Part shown: positions 1-9,126 of the stretch, piece after piece
How the letters are laid out: each line of letters begins with the position of its first letter
Numbering within the stretch: position 1 is the first letter of the stretch
Assembly: GCA_008931825.1 (NCBI GenBank)
Contig: QXVZ01014715.1
Location: 1-20,858, forward strand
Source: Phallusia fumigata
Taxonomy: Eukaryota > Chordata > Ascidiacea > Phlebobranchia > Ascidiidae
DNA length: 20,858 nucleotides
Direction: 5' to 3'
Position numbers and translations under genes: made by a program
The notes under the pieces: generated by a model
What the model was told of the DNA's origin: nothing
The model's database searches: none
The model's input: only the letters and a program-made list of their open reading frames with translations

Positions 1-120
1 TGAAACTCCCATTCAGTTCAACCCATTTATTGTTTTCTGTTCTAATTCAAACCAATAAAATATGCCATGTGTACAGTTTGCGAGTTAATCTGTTTTAAAA
101 ACTGTTTTTAAATGTTGCAG

Positions 121-256
121 TGCGCAATGGCATATCTCCACACATGCACAACTGTTGTTGCCATTTTGATGGGTCTAAGCAAGGTTATGATGTCATTTGA
201 AATTATTATCATTGGACAATTTTTTGTGGGCTTTGTAACATCTTCTGTTGGAACAG
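121..256 (+). CDS. SLC2A exon a (TM3-TM4)
   Basis: Acceptor TTGCAG ends at 120; the donor GTTAGT follows base 256; the exon ends in phase 1. It encodes the LMGLSK motif and the TM4 start, IIIIGQFFVGF. Most family members have GRF where this has GQF. The exon end and donor are duplicated about 105 bp downstream. Confidence 0.85.
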
Positions 257-3200
257 GTTAGTTTACATATAACTTCTATATGGATATAAACAGCATGCCA
301 GTTTACAAATTATATCAAAATCCTAATGGTTTCGTGTGCGATGTTAATGATGTCTGAACAGGTTAGTTTACATATGACTTCTATGTGGATGTGAAATTTG
401 TTTTTCTGGCAACTAATTATGGTCTACTATGAATAACACAAGGGTTGGCATTTTAAACACACCATGCCAGTTTACAAATTATATCAAAATCCTAATTGTT
501 TCCTGTGTGATGTTAATGATGCCACTGCTTTTTGTTTTTGCGGTAGATCTAGACAATCTGGTTTACACCTGTTCTTGGTAGTTCCTCGATGTGGTTGCAC
601 TGCACTCAACATTAAACTTATTTTGGGTTTAAAAAATGTATTAGAATAACTTGTAAATCACTTGGAGTGTCATGAATGATGAGCTCTTGTGGCATGCATG
701 CAAACTTGCTTTTCATTAATGCAATTGTTTGTCTGACATAGTTTTTCCTTTAAATACAAACACATCGATAAAATGGCCTACCAACACTTAACCACAAACA
801 ATTCTACTAGAAGTTTGTGTTTCTGAAAACTTATACCACTGAAAAATCATTGGGCATGTGCTTAGTGTGGCCACCGTTTATTGTAAAGTTCCTTTTTTTC
901 TGAAACATGTTTTTGGGCATTTAGGTATTTCTCCAATGTATTCTGTTGAAGTTGTGCCAAGACATTGGAGAGGGACATTCGGCGGTCTGGTTTCATTTTT
1001 TATTAGTTTTGGGGTTTTAGTTGGAAACACCCTTGGCCTTTCACAAGTAAGTCAAAAATACTTCAAGTTACAGTGTGTTTACAAATGCCCAGCATTATTG
1101 TGTAAACTTATCAACAGACAACGAACATTCTTAGCATTCCTTCATCACAAGCGATACGTGCGCCAGTAATGCAATATCAATTTTTCATGCATGCAATGCA
1201 AAGTTTTCATACAGTTTTGATGTGAACCCTACGAAGTTAACTGTACATGCAATTGCATTCATAAAATCACAAACATGGCAAATAGATTTTCTTTTTTTAA
1301 AAGAAACTATTTCATTGAGGTACATTGCAGTTATGCATTGTGAAATCACTTCATTTTAAACGTTATTCTTTGTCATTTCTTTCCGACAAAACATTTAGCC
1401 AACCAGGAAATGATCGATTTCCATTTTTACCGTAAACAAAAACTCACTGGTTTTATCAAAAGCATTTCCTTCCATTGTCAGGTATCTAATCATTCATTTG
1501 TGATTGTTGCATTTTAGGTCTTGGGAAATCCTACTCTGTGGCCAGTCCTACTGGCCTTAATAGGTTTTCCAGGTCTTCTCTATTTATTATCCTGTTCATT
1601 TATGGCCAACAGCCCAAGGTTACACACAATTATGTATTGGTGCTTCGCTTGTGATTTGCGTGCTTGCTGGATTTTGTTTCAAATTAGTTTCTCTGCATGT
1701 ACACCCTGCTTTTTTTGCTTGCCAATTTTCAGGACTCTATCTGTGGTGCAGTGCTTCAAACTTGTTTTTACAGCTCATTTTTACAGCCAATGGTTTTGGA
1801 GGTTCATTGTGGCAAAATGACTCCCTGTATTATTTATTTTTACAATTTAGTACTGTGGCAGAGTCTGGATTGTGAGAAGTTATATTTTATGTCATAAACC
1901 AACTTGTAGTATGATTTATGCCAGTGATTACCACACTATGGTATGTGTATCACTCGTAGTCTGCATCAACTTTTTTTTGCCTATTTATGTAAAGGATTCC
2001 AAAAATTGTTTCTTGTAAATCATAATTTTGGATTTATCTCTTGAACAATGTCGCAAAAAGTTAGTTTTTATCATATGTTAGCAGCAATTAATAATTATAG
2101 CGATGATGACATTGTCTATTTGTGACTCTAAAGTTTCCTAAAAGTAGGTGGTATGCAGACACTTGAACTTAGAAATGGTACGTCAATACATGAAGTTTGG
2201 AAACCACTGATTTAGGCCTACTAAATGTTTTTCAGCATTTATTCAAGTTTATTTAAAAAAATTGCAACATATTTTCTTAAAACTACCATTTCTACTTAAT
2301 CGACAGTTTCCCAACAGGTGAACAACCATTTTGAATAAGATTTCTGATCAGGAGATGGCAATGCCAACCAATCAAAACATTAACGTTCATGATAAATTCA
2401 CTGGGTGTACATATATACCACAAATTTACTTTTGGGCTTCGGTGCTTATGTTTGCTAAAACCTTTTGCCTTTCTTTATGGTGTGTTGTTTCAATTTTCAA
2501 GCCAAAGATTTGCACTAATTTTTTTTTTTAGCATAGTGCTTCTCAGATTTGTATTTAAAGCAAAGAATTTCGCCTGAAAAAAATCAAATAGACCTATTGA
2601 TTCATCCTAAAACCTGCATTTTTAGAACTTTATATTTGACGAAAGGCGACACCATCGGCGCCGAAGAGCTGTTGAAAAAAATTCGTAACTCCGATGACGT
2701 CAGAGGCGAAATGGAAATTCTGGCAAAGGAAAAAAGTGAACAGGAATCTACATCGCTTATGTCTGTACCAGAGGTTATTTACCGCTTTTTGTTTTATAAA
2801 AATCTGCCACACTATTATGCTAACTATTTTATGTATCAATGCTTGGTTCCGACCGTTGTCCACTCCTCAGTGAAAACAAAGCAATGGAGGTCTATACAAA
2901 AACTACATCATTTCCCAGTTATATTGAGTTTACTTCGCTAAGTGGAAGCAGTCATAGCGACACGGGAGCACTAGGCCACCGTCATTGCAAGACGATATGT
3001 GACGGGGGCTCAAAAGACAGTGAGATTTGATGCATTGTGAAACATTCGACTGGTGATGGGTGAGGGGGAGCGATGTTGGGACCAGCCGATGGGGGCGCTA
3101 GTACTGTCGCTATAGAAACATGCATCAATAATAGCAAAGCCCTTGGCCGAATGGGGTGAGGCGCTCGACCCATATACAGACCTAATAAAAAATCCTGATC

Positions 3201-5953
3201 GGGATTCGTTCTCGGGAACGTCCTGGGTTCGAACCCCGTGAAAAAAAAAATAATAGCAAAGGATGACGGGTGTAATACTTTTTATTAGATCGGAGTTTAG
3301 TTAACTGCATCACTAAAAGACCAATATCCAGGACCATAGAATATTTTTTTGCAATATAAAGGTAAAATACGCGTGTTTCTCAAGCTAACAAACCCCGTTT
3401 TTCGCAGTTGTTCCGTTCAGGCGTGCTGCGCCGCCAAGTGGTAGCAACTTTGGTTCTCTCTCTCAGTCAGCAACTGTCTGGACTCAACGGAGTCGTGATT
3501 TACATGAACCGCCTTTTTCGACTTGCCGGAGTTCCGAACGATGTTGTGCCTTACTGTTCCATAGCTAGTACATCGCTCTTGGCTTTTACAACACTGGGAG
3601 CGGTACGTTTTCCAGTACACCTAGCATTACGGGCAGGGTATTATTTGACAGTTAGGCGCAAGACTGCTAACTAACGATTTTCGTGCTTTAGTGGCAAAAT
3701 GTGCTGGAAGATGTGGAAACCATATATTAACGAAATACAAAAACAAAATTTGAGATTACGAACCTTATGTTTTAACACAGCTTTAGGGCCAGTCATGTGG
3801 CGAAAAAAAGTCAAAAAACCTAGTTTTAATTAACCTAAATGAAACCCGACCCAATAATCACGTTATTATAGTCCCTTTTTTTGTCATAGCACTGGTTTGT
3901 ATTACTTAGGGTCCCGCCGGCAGTTAACCCGCTAACCCCTTTAATGGCTCAAATATGGACAGTTTGTAAAACATGTCATTGTGGTGCATTGGATGCTGGG
4001 TTTTTTCTCTATACACCCATCGGCTACCCCACTAGCAGCTCCCCAATTTTCAGCAATATTTCCCCATTATTCTTGGACAGGTTCGGTTACTTGACAGATG
4101 GGGAAGAAAACCTTTGCTTCGTTTCGGATTTATCGGGCAATCTTCATCCCTGATTCTGCTCACAATCACTGCTGAAATTAAAACCGACGCTGCATGGCTT
4201 CCATATCTATCCCTGATTTTTGCTTCAGGTAAAAACGCCACAACTTTAAAGTCTTTGACTTTTTTTTAGTGCGGGTTACCTTACTTATCTCATGTTCACC
4301 ATGTTTTGACCGAAGCTTAGTAGCATATTTGTGACCGAGAAAAAGTTACTAAAATACCTTAAAAGTTACTAAAATAAATTCACGTCAAAAATATACTGGC
4401 CGATAAAATTCTTAAAAGCGACTTTATTCATCGAATGTTTCGGCAATAACTCATGCCATCAAAAGTGATACAATAAGGCTTGCACCAGATATACAGACTT
4501 TTAAGAACTATTTGAGTTAGTATATTTTTGATGAGAGGTATGAAAAATCCGTGTTTAGTGTTTTAAATAGCTTTAAACTGATTGGTGCATTTACAACACT
4601 GTGTGCTACAAATACAACTGCATTGGATTCGTTTTCACTTCAGTGTTCCTTATCTCATTCGCGGTGGGACCAGGCCCAGTCACTCTTCTTCTAGTCTCTG
4701 AGTTCTTTCCGCAGCGCTCACGTCCCGCCGCCATCACCTTATCTTGTGTCTGTATTTTTTTCGGCTTCGCAGTAACCGTTGTCGTCTGGCCTTATATGCA
4801 GGTGAGTTTAAACCGTTTCACATGTTCGAATATTTCTGTTATAATGTATGTCGGTGGGCGAAATAACGCCTGAATCGCAGGCGCCTTTAATAAGTCCTCT
4901 GCTGGGGTCCCTGGTAAGTTTGTACTATGGGTCAGAATATTTGTTTGTGACCTAATCTGCAAGCTGCCTGTTTTATTGTCATGTGGAGGACACTACGCAA
5001 AGATTTGAAACACTACCAAATACAATACGTAGGAACAAAAAAATCTGTTGGCAAAAGGGATATCTTCAGCTTCTCTACGACTTTTTATCCTGTATTTGCC
5101 AACTGCCTAACGAACAACTACATGCATGTTTCTGCATGGAAATTGAACTTCTTGTAATTATTCGCTGTTTGCAATAGAGCACGAAACACTTTTGTTTGCG
5201 ATCCCTTGGTACTATGTCCTTCTCCAAGTATTTTGGGGCGTTTATGCGCTTTCAATTGCTATTGACAAGTGTTGTTACTTATTTTAAACAAAAAACTCGT
5301 GTTATACAACAATTCATGGCGCCTTCTTGCTTGAAGGCCCCGTATACTGTTTCCATTGCCCTGAAGAAGCGAATTCCATTGCTTGAAGGCCCCCTATACT
5401 GCTTCCATTACCCTAAAGAACATTTATCATTTCTCCCCTACTAGACAACAAGTGATATAAAGTAATCTTCAGGATTAAACCAAGAGTCTACCTAAAAACA
5501 ACTAAAAAATACTGTGATTATGAATAACTTAACTATAAAATGGAAATTCATTTAATAAAACTTGTGAAATTTTCCGGCCCGTTACGGAACCACTGTCCTA
5601 ACCAAAACAAAACACGCCTTTACGTTGGAATTAAAATCTGTGAGATTAAAAATGTACATTTCTAATGACGAGCAATTATTGAAATACGTGCGTATTTACA
5701 TGTTGGACGTTTCATAAGTGTACTTTTTACCTAGTCATCTATGGGAGGATTTGCGTATCTGCCGTTCGCTTGCATAGCGATGAGCTGTGCCGTGTTTGTC
5801 CATCTCTTTGTGCCCGAAACCAAAGGAAAAACTTTCGTGGACACGGAAAAAGCGTTTCGTGCGATGCACGACAAGTACGGATGCTTCAAAAGCAAACACG
5901 AAATCGTGGAAATCAATGCGAATTCTCCCATTCACGCTGACACCGATTTTTGA
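121..5953 (+). CDS. SLC2A/GLUT-type facilitative sugar transporter, 3' nine exons (partial gene)
   Basis: Exons 121-256, 925-1046, 1518-1618, 2626-2773, 3408-3602, 4081-4228, 4644-4801, 4881-4913 and 5735-5953 all have GT-AG borders and join in one frame to 419 residues plus stop. Seen in order: the TM3/TM4 region (LMGLSK, IIIIGQFFVGF), SPMYSVEVVPRHWRG, NSPR after TM6, a charged cytoplasmic loop, SQQLSGLNGVVIYMN (TM7), LLDRWGRKPLL, GPGPVTLLLVSEFFPQRSRP (TM10), and VPETKGKTF before the C-terminal tail. These are the signature motifs of GLUT hexose carriers in the plasma membrane. The N-terminus, TM1 and TM2 are upstream of the window. The TM7 QLS triplet of class I glucose carriers reads SLS here, and the TM10 tryptophan after GPxP is leucine. 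That points away from class I, towards a class II-like or lineage-specific carrier. The substrate (fructose, urate or another hexose) cannot be read from the sequence. Confidence 0.93.
257..521. repeat. Local direct duplication copying the exon a donor
   Basis: Copy A begins at 251 (inside the exon end) and runs to about 352. Copy B runs 356-521 and is interrupted by about 68 bp of other sequence at roughly 393-460. Shared blocks include GAACAGGTTAGTTTACATAT and the stretch 294-352 against 463-521. The rest of this intron to 924 holds nothing else recognised. Confidence 0.8.
925..1046 (+). CDS. SLC2A exon b (TM4-TM5)
   Basis: Acceptor ATTTAG, donor GTAAGT. The split glycine codon joins 256 to 925. 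It encodes GISPMYSVEVVPRHWRG and TM5, matching the GLUT block around PMYxxEVxPxxxRG. Ends in phase 0. Confidence 0.9.
1047..1517. other. SLC2A intron b, no recognised content
   Basis: AT-rich intron with standard GTAAGT donor and TTTTAG acceptor. No coding or repeat structure was recognised in it. Confidence 0.5.
1518..1618 (+). CDS. SLC2A exon c (TM6, NSPR)
   Basis: Acceptor TTTTAG, donor GTTACA. It encodes LGNPTLWPVLLALIGFPGLL and ends in ANSP plus a split Arg codon. The family sequence is PESPR; the P and E are replaced by A and N. Confidence 0.88.
1922..2209. mobile_element. hAT-type MITE in SLC2A intron c
   Basis: A 288-bp stretch starts CAGTGATTACCACACTATGG and ends with the inverted form, GTTTGGAAACCACTG. 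This resembles the common hAT/Charlie terminus CAGTGGTT. It is flanked by ATTTATGC (1914-1921) and ATTTAGGC (2210-2217), an 8-bp target duplication with one mismatch, as expected for hAT. No transposase frame lies inside, so it is non-autonomous and degraded. Confidence 0.75.
2626..2773 (+). CDS. SLC2A exon d (central cytoplasmic loop)
   Basis: Acceptor TTTTAG, donor GTTATT. One base completes the Arg of SPR, followed by TLYLTKGD and a charged helix rich in E, K and D. This matches the ICH helical loop between the two six-helix bundles. Ends in phase 0. Confidence 0.88.
2953..3114. repeat. Imperfect inverted-repeat element in SLC2A intron d
   Basis: The arm near 2953-2974 (CATAGCGACACGGGAGCACTAG) is mirrored near 3093-3114 (GCGCTAGTACTGTCGCTATA). 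The segment between is GC-richer than its surroundings. It may be a short MITE; no clear target duplication was found. Confidence 0.35.
3140..3248 (+). mobile_element. tRNA-derived SINE with target-site duplication
   Basis: A Leu/Ser-tRNA-like head carries a pol III box A (TTGGCCGAATGGGGTGAGGC) and a box B (GGTTCGAACCC, near 3227-3237), followed by a run of A. It is flanked by the identical 13-mer AATAATAGCAAAG at 3127-3139 and 3249-3261. Insertion by target-primed reverse transcription explains all of these features. The cloverleaf is not intact, so it is not a working tRNA gene. Confidence 0.85.
3408..3602 (+). CDS. SLC2A exon e (TM7-TM8)
   Basis: Acceptor TTCGCAG, donor GTACGT; phase 0 at both ends, 65 residues. 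It encodes LFRSGVLRRQ then LSLSQQLSGLNGVVIYMN, the TM7 block that lines the sugar site, followed by LFRLAGVP and TM8. Confidence 0.92.
3603..4080. other. SLC2A intron e, no recognised content
   Basis: A 478-bp intron with donor GTACGT and acceptor GGACAG. No repeat or coding signal was recognised. The open frame over 3944-4153 overlaps exon f in the wrong frame. Confidence 0.5.
4081..4228 (+). CDS. SLC2A exon f (DRWGRK, TM9)
   Basis: Acceptor GGACAG, donor GTAAAA; ends in phase 1. Read in phase 0 it gives VRLLDRWGRKPLLRFGF, the GLUT D/ExxGRR motif of the loop between TM8 and TM9, then TM9 ending WLPYLSLIFAS. The longer open frame over the same bases is a shadow in another frame. Confidence 0.9.
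4385..4531. repeat. 147-bp inverted-repeat (hairpin/MITE-like) element
   Basis: Two 34-nt arms (4385-4418 and 4498-4531) pair as inverted repeats. Each has a perfect 13-nt outer block (TCAAAAATATACT), a diverged 13-nt middle and a perfect 8-nt inner block (CTTAAAAG); 27 of 34 positions match. A 20-bp-period direct repeat, AAAAGTTACTAAAATA at 4341 and 4361, sits just outside. Confidence 0.6.
4644..4801 (+). CDS. SLC2A exon g (TM10-TM11)
   Basis: Acceptor CTTCAG, donor GTGAGT. It encodes VGPGPVTLLLVSEFFPQRSR and PAAITLSCVC, the GPxP...E.F...xRP block of TM10. The tryptophan usual after GPGPIP in GLUT1-type carriers is a leucine. Ends in phase 0. Confidence 0.92.
4881..4913 (+). CDS. SLC2A microexon h (33 nt)
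   Basis: Acceptor ATCGCAG, donor GTAAGT; exactly 11 codons (APLISPLLGSL) between phase-0 neighbours. It supplies the loop between TM11 and TM12. Without it the reading frame stays open but the loop is shortened, so optional skipping is possible. Confidence 0.72.
5327..5420. repeat. 52-bp tandem duplication in SLC2A intron h
   Basis: TTGCTTGAAGGCCCC followed by TATACTG and TTCCATT occurs at 5327 and again at 5379, a period of 52 bp. The remainder of the 821-bp intron (4914-5734) shows nothing recognised. Confidence 0.8.
5735..5953 (+). CDS. SLC2A last exon i (TM12, PETKG, C-terminus)
   Basis: Acceptor TACCTAG. It encodes SSMGGFAYLPF, TM12, VPETKGKTF, and a hydrophilic tail ending IHADTDF with TGA at 5951-5953. 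Confidence 0.93.
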   Translation, partial: SSMGGFAYLPFACIAMSCAVFVHLFVPETKGKTFVDTEKAFRAMHDKYGCFKSKHEIVEINANSPIHADTDF

Positions 5954-6064
5954 CTGGTAACTCTTTAAGTAAGTCGACCCCCAGATTTTTGGATTTTTTA
6001 AAGTCTGCGGATTGTTTACCGACACCCAAATTTTAAGCCGCGTTAACTTATGTGTTGTTTGGGA

Positions 6065-6070
6065 AATAAA
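6065..6070 (+). terminator. Poly(A) signal of the SLC2A gene
   Basis: AATAAA lies 112 bp after the TGA stop of the last exon. The cleavage site would fall shortly before the minisatellite. The 3' UTR would then be about 130 bp. Confidence 0.55.
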
Positions 6071-6130
6071 CCACGTATATTTTGAATGGAAAAATCAAAA
6101 AATATAGGCATCGTCGGTATCTTATTCAAA

Positions 6131-6400
6131 GGGCGAATGACTTGAGCTAAGGGTGAATGACTTGAGCTAAGGGTTAAAAAATTGAGCTAAGGGTTAATGA
6201 CTTGAGCTTAGGGTGAATGACTTGAGCTAAGGGCGAATGACTTGAGCTAAGGGTGAATGACTTGAGCTAAGGTGATTGACCTAAGCTAAGGGTGAATGAC
6301 TTGAGCTAAGGGTTAAAAAATTGAGCTAAGGGTTAATGACTTGAGCTTACGGTGAATGACTTGAGCTTAGGGTGAATGACTTGAGCTAAGGGTGAATGAC
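6131..6400. repeat. 20-bp minisatellite, about 13.5 units
   Basis: Units follow the pattern GGGTGAATGACTTGAGCTAA with variants GGGCGAATG, GGGTTAAAAAATTG and a CTTA ending. One unit is 19 bp. The order of variants in units 2-5 repeats in units 9-12, which shows that a block of several units was amplified. Confidence 0.95.
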
Positions 6401-7003
6401 GTGTATACCAAAAGTTAAAGTTACTTTTGTGTTGTTTGTTCCTAACTTTTCGTTGATTTTTCGGAAAAGAAGCTGTGTTTTATTTAATGTTGCATGCTGC
6501 TATCTATTTTTTGTTAATTGTTTATCACACTTTTGCACCTCAATATCACTCGAAATCATGTACTGTTGGTTTAAAAATGTCTATTCACGCGCTGCGAATG
6601 AAAATACTGGTTGTATTCTTTTCCATCTTTGCTTACCTCAGAGTAACAAAGCACCACTGACTAAAGGGTTTTATTTGATTCTGGATTTGCTGTTTCCTTT
6701 GATATTGCGAGGCCAAACTCTTAGATAATGTGCTACTCATTTTTACCTCAAATGTTTTAATTAAAGAAGTCGTTTCTGCCTTTTTGGGGTCTTGATAATC
6801 ATCCTTTGATTTTAGGCGCTAAACTAATTTATCGATCAAAGCTGTTTTCTTTCGCAATCCTTTTTCGTACAGTTTTGTTATTTTGTGTAATTTAAAATAT
6901 TGGAGAACGATGACCAGAATTGAACCTGTCCTGTCACATAAATTTAAGTTCATGTTCTCGTTAAATACCCCTTAAAAAGTTAAGAAAAACTCAGAATATT
7001 AAA
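6401..7003. other. Intergenic AT-rich DNA, nothing recognised
   Basis: The open frames here (for example 6396-6728) are rich in F, C and L from T-rich DNA and match no family known to me. They have no splice or domain support. Confidence 0.5.
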
Positions 7004-7011
7004 TTCTAAAA

Positions 7012-7281
7012 CAGTGGTTCTTAACCTGGGGAATAATTACCCCCAAAGGGGTAATTTATTATTTTTCAGGGGGTAATTAGATCATCGTTTTTTTCATTGG
7101 TTCCGTTGCACTAAAATATTTTAAACTTTTCTAGAACATGAATTTTCGTCTGTTTCTGTTTTTCGCTTCGTTTCACTTTATGGTATCTTGGTTCTGTGAC
7201 GTAAATTTGTAATTTAGAAAGGGTAATTAAAATCCATCAGGTTCTCAGGGGTAACGACAATATAAAAATTAAGAACCACTG
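7012..7281. mobile_element. hAT-type MITE with 8-bp target-site duplication
   Basis: A 270-bp element starts CAGTGGTTCTTAACCTGGGG and ends TTAAGAACCACTG, giving perfect 13-bp terminal inverted repeats. TTCTAAAA (7004-7011) and TTCCAAAA (7282-7289) flank it as an 8-bp duplication with one mismatch. There is no transposase frame; it is a non-autonomous hAT element. Confidence 0.88.
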
Positions 7282-7387
7282 TTCCAAAATACGCCTCATA
7301 GTGTCCAAGCAGATCATCCATTACTCGTGCAATGTGCCAGACAATGCTGAATCACAAAGCATTACCGTGCAGCAAAACGTAAAAAAA

Positions 7388-7462
7388 TCAGCGATTTAAT
7401 TTGAACCCACTCCTGCAGCCTAAGCGGCTCTGGTGTTTTTCAACTGAGCTACGCAGCTTGGT
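7388..7462 (-). repeat. tRNA-like SINE head or tRNA pseudogene
   Basis: On the minus strand GCTGCGTAGCTCAGTTG resembles a tRNA 5' half with box A, and GTGGGTTCAAAT resembles box B. The T-arm and acceptor stem do not pair, so a working tRNA is unlikely. The sequence continues into a run of T on the minus strand. Confidence 0.5.
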
Positions 7463-8238
7463 GGTATCGCGAATCTAATGTCGAGTCCCAGGCATTGCTG
7501 TCTGATGCATCTACTTTTGAATACAGTTTTTTTATCACGATACCGGTTTTCCATCCCTAATTCTTTGCTTTTTTGCATTTTTAGCATTTAAACACTAGAC
7601 GAACAGTGTTTTTAACGTGAATAGTGTTAAAAATTCTTTGACCAGCATACTGTACGAACGTTTAAATTCGTCGATCTCTACCAGTTCTGTATAAAAACGG
7701 CTTATTAGAAAACACCATATATTTTTTGCAAGTAAGCGGCAAAGGTTAGTACAAAACTCCAACAAGTATTAAGCAAATGATAACTTCAAATAAACGTACT
7801 ATTTTGTCAAAGACAGATTCGCCCTGTAAATATTTATGAGATTAAAGTCTTTTAAAAGGACTATAATTTAATTTTCCTTTCGAAAGGACTATAATTCGAT
7901 GGATTCAATCTTAATCCTTGAGATTTTTTGTTAACATCGATTTTGCTGTTCGTAAAAATTCAGTTTTAGTTTTATTTTTGTACCATTTGTTTTCGTTACA
8001 AGTGACTTTGAGTATAGCTGGCACTTGTATACGATGTTGTACATGAATCGAATGTGCTCATTTCTCTTTCGTTTACTTCCTGTGCAACTCTGTCAACTGC
8101 TTTACCCGTTTTACTTTTTGTAAATAGCGTGTGCAGGTTATCATCAACAACTGTATTTGTGGGAGTTTTTTAAATTAATACTTGATCTCTGTGTAAACTA
8201 ACACCATACTACGATAACCAAGAACAACTGCTTTCGAA

Positions 8239-8304
8239 CCGGGACCGAGTGATTAGTGCAACATGTACTTCCAAAGGTAGTGGGTTCTAATCCCACTTCA
8301 GACG
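8239..8304 (+). repeat. tRNA-like SINE head
   Basis: GACCGAGTGATTAGTGC resembles box A, and GTGGGTTCTAATCCCAC is a perfectly paired T-arm containing box B. The acceptor ends do not pair. It most likely marks the 5' end of a tRNA-derived SINE whose body runs downstream. Confidence 0.55.
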
Positions 8305-8639
8305 TTGGTTCGGCCAGCAAGTAAATTGGGCGAAATGGCTTCAATTGCAAGGTTATCAAAATTCAAACTAAGTTTATGACAACCTTCAAATGAACAATAA
8401 AACAGACAGCTTGAAGACATACTTATTATTAGCATCACCTGTTCAGGCTGGTACAGACAACCTGCTGTATTCTTGTTCATTTTTCATACAGATGCGTCAA
8501 ACACGCTGTTAAGTCGTAGATTTAAAAAATAGATTTTTAAAGTGCAGACAGATGTAGGTTATCATTTCCTAAAGTTGTTTTTGAGAAAAACGGCGATGTA
8601 CTTTATTTGTTACCAGTTTTAACTTTGCATTGATAATTT

Positions 8640-9126
8640 ACACCACAAACAAGCACGCGTTGATCGCGATGACGCGATGCCCCACGCATGCGCCGTATAT
8701 GATCCCTTATTTAAAAGCTGTGGTGAGAAACCATATTTCACTCGCGACACACTTTTAAGCTCTCGAAATTGGTCAACCTGCGTTTTGCGCCAGATCAGCC
8801 TTTCGAAAATAATACCATCTCTTAACTAAAGTTTGGTAATTGCCATCTTGAATTATGTTTAAAGTTTGTTTGGTTACAGTCACACAGCGACATACCTAGC
8901 ATCGTCTCGCGGCACACCGGTTGCGAAGCCCATTCTCAACGGGCTATATAGGAGAAATATTAAACGAGTAATCAACCTTAAGTGTCATGTTGTCAGGAGA
9001 CACTTTCGGAAACAAAATTGTCTAGCAGCATTCAATAACGTTCTTGTTATATGGTGGAAAAAAGCGTACGCCTTGCAAGTCGATAACGAACAGTATTACT
9101 GCGCGATGTCGCCTAAAATGTAAAAT
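8640..9126 (+). other. CpG-richer intergenic island with unassigned 85-codon frame
   Basis: From about 8655 to 8700 the sequence is rich in CG (CGCGTTGATCGCGATGACGCG), followed by a TATTTAAAAG box near 8710 and then an open frame at 8866-9123. The predicted peptide is basic and matches no family known to me. It could be a small gene, a promoter region or a decayed exon; coding status is doubtful. Confidence 0.2.

Noticed and set aside
6131..6400. Telomere-like GGGTTA/TTAGGG strings in the minisatellite
   Set aside because: They arise only where 20-bp units meet; there is no run of consecutive hexamers.
6396..6728. 110-codon open frame in the intergenic region
   Set aside because: T-rich low-complexity translation (F, C, L), overlapping the end of the minisatellite, with no domain or splice support.
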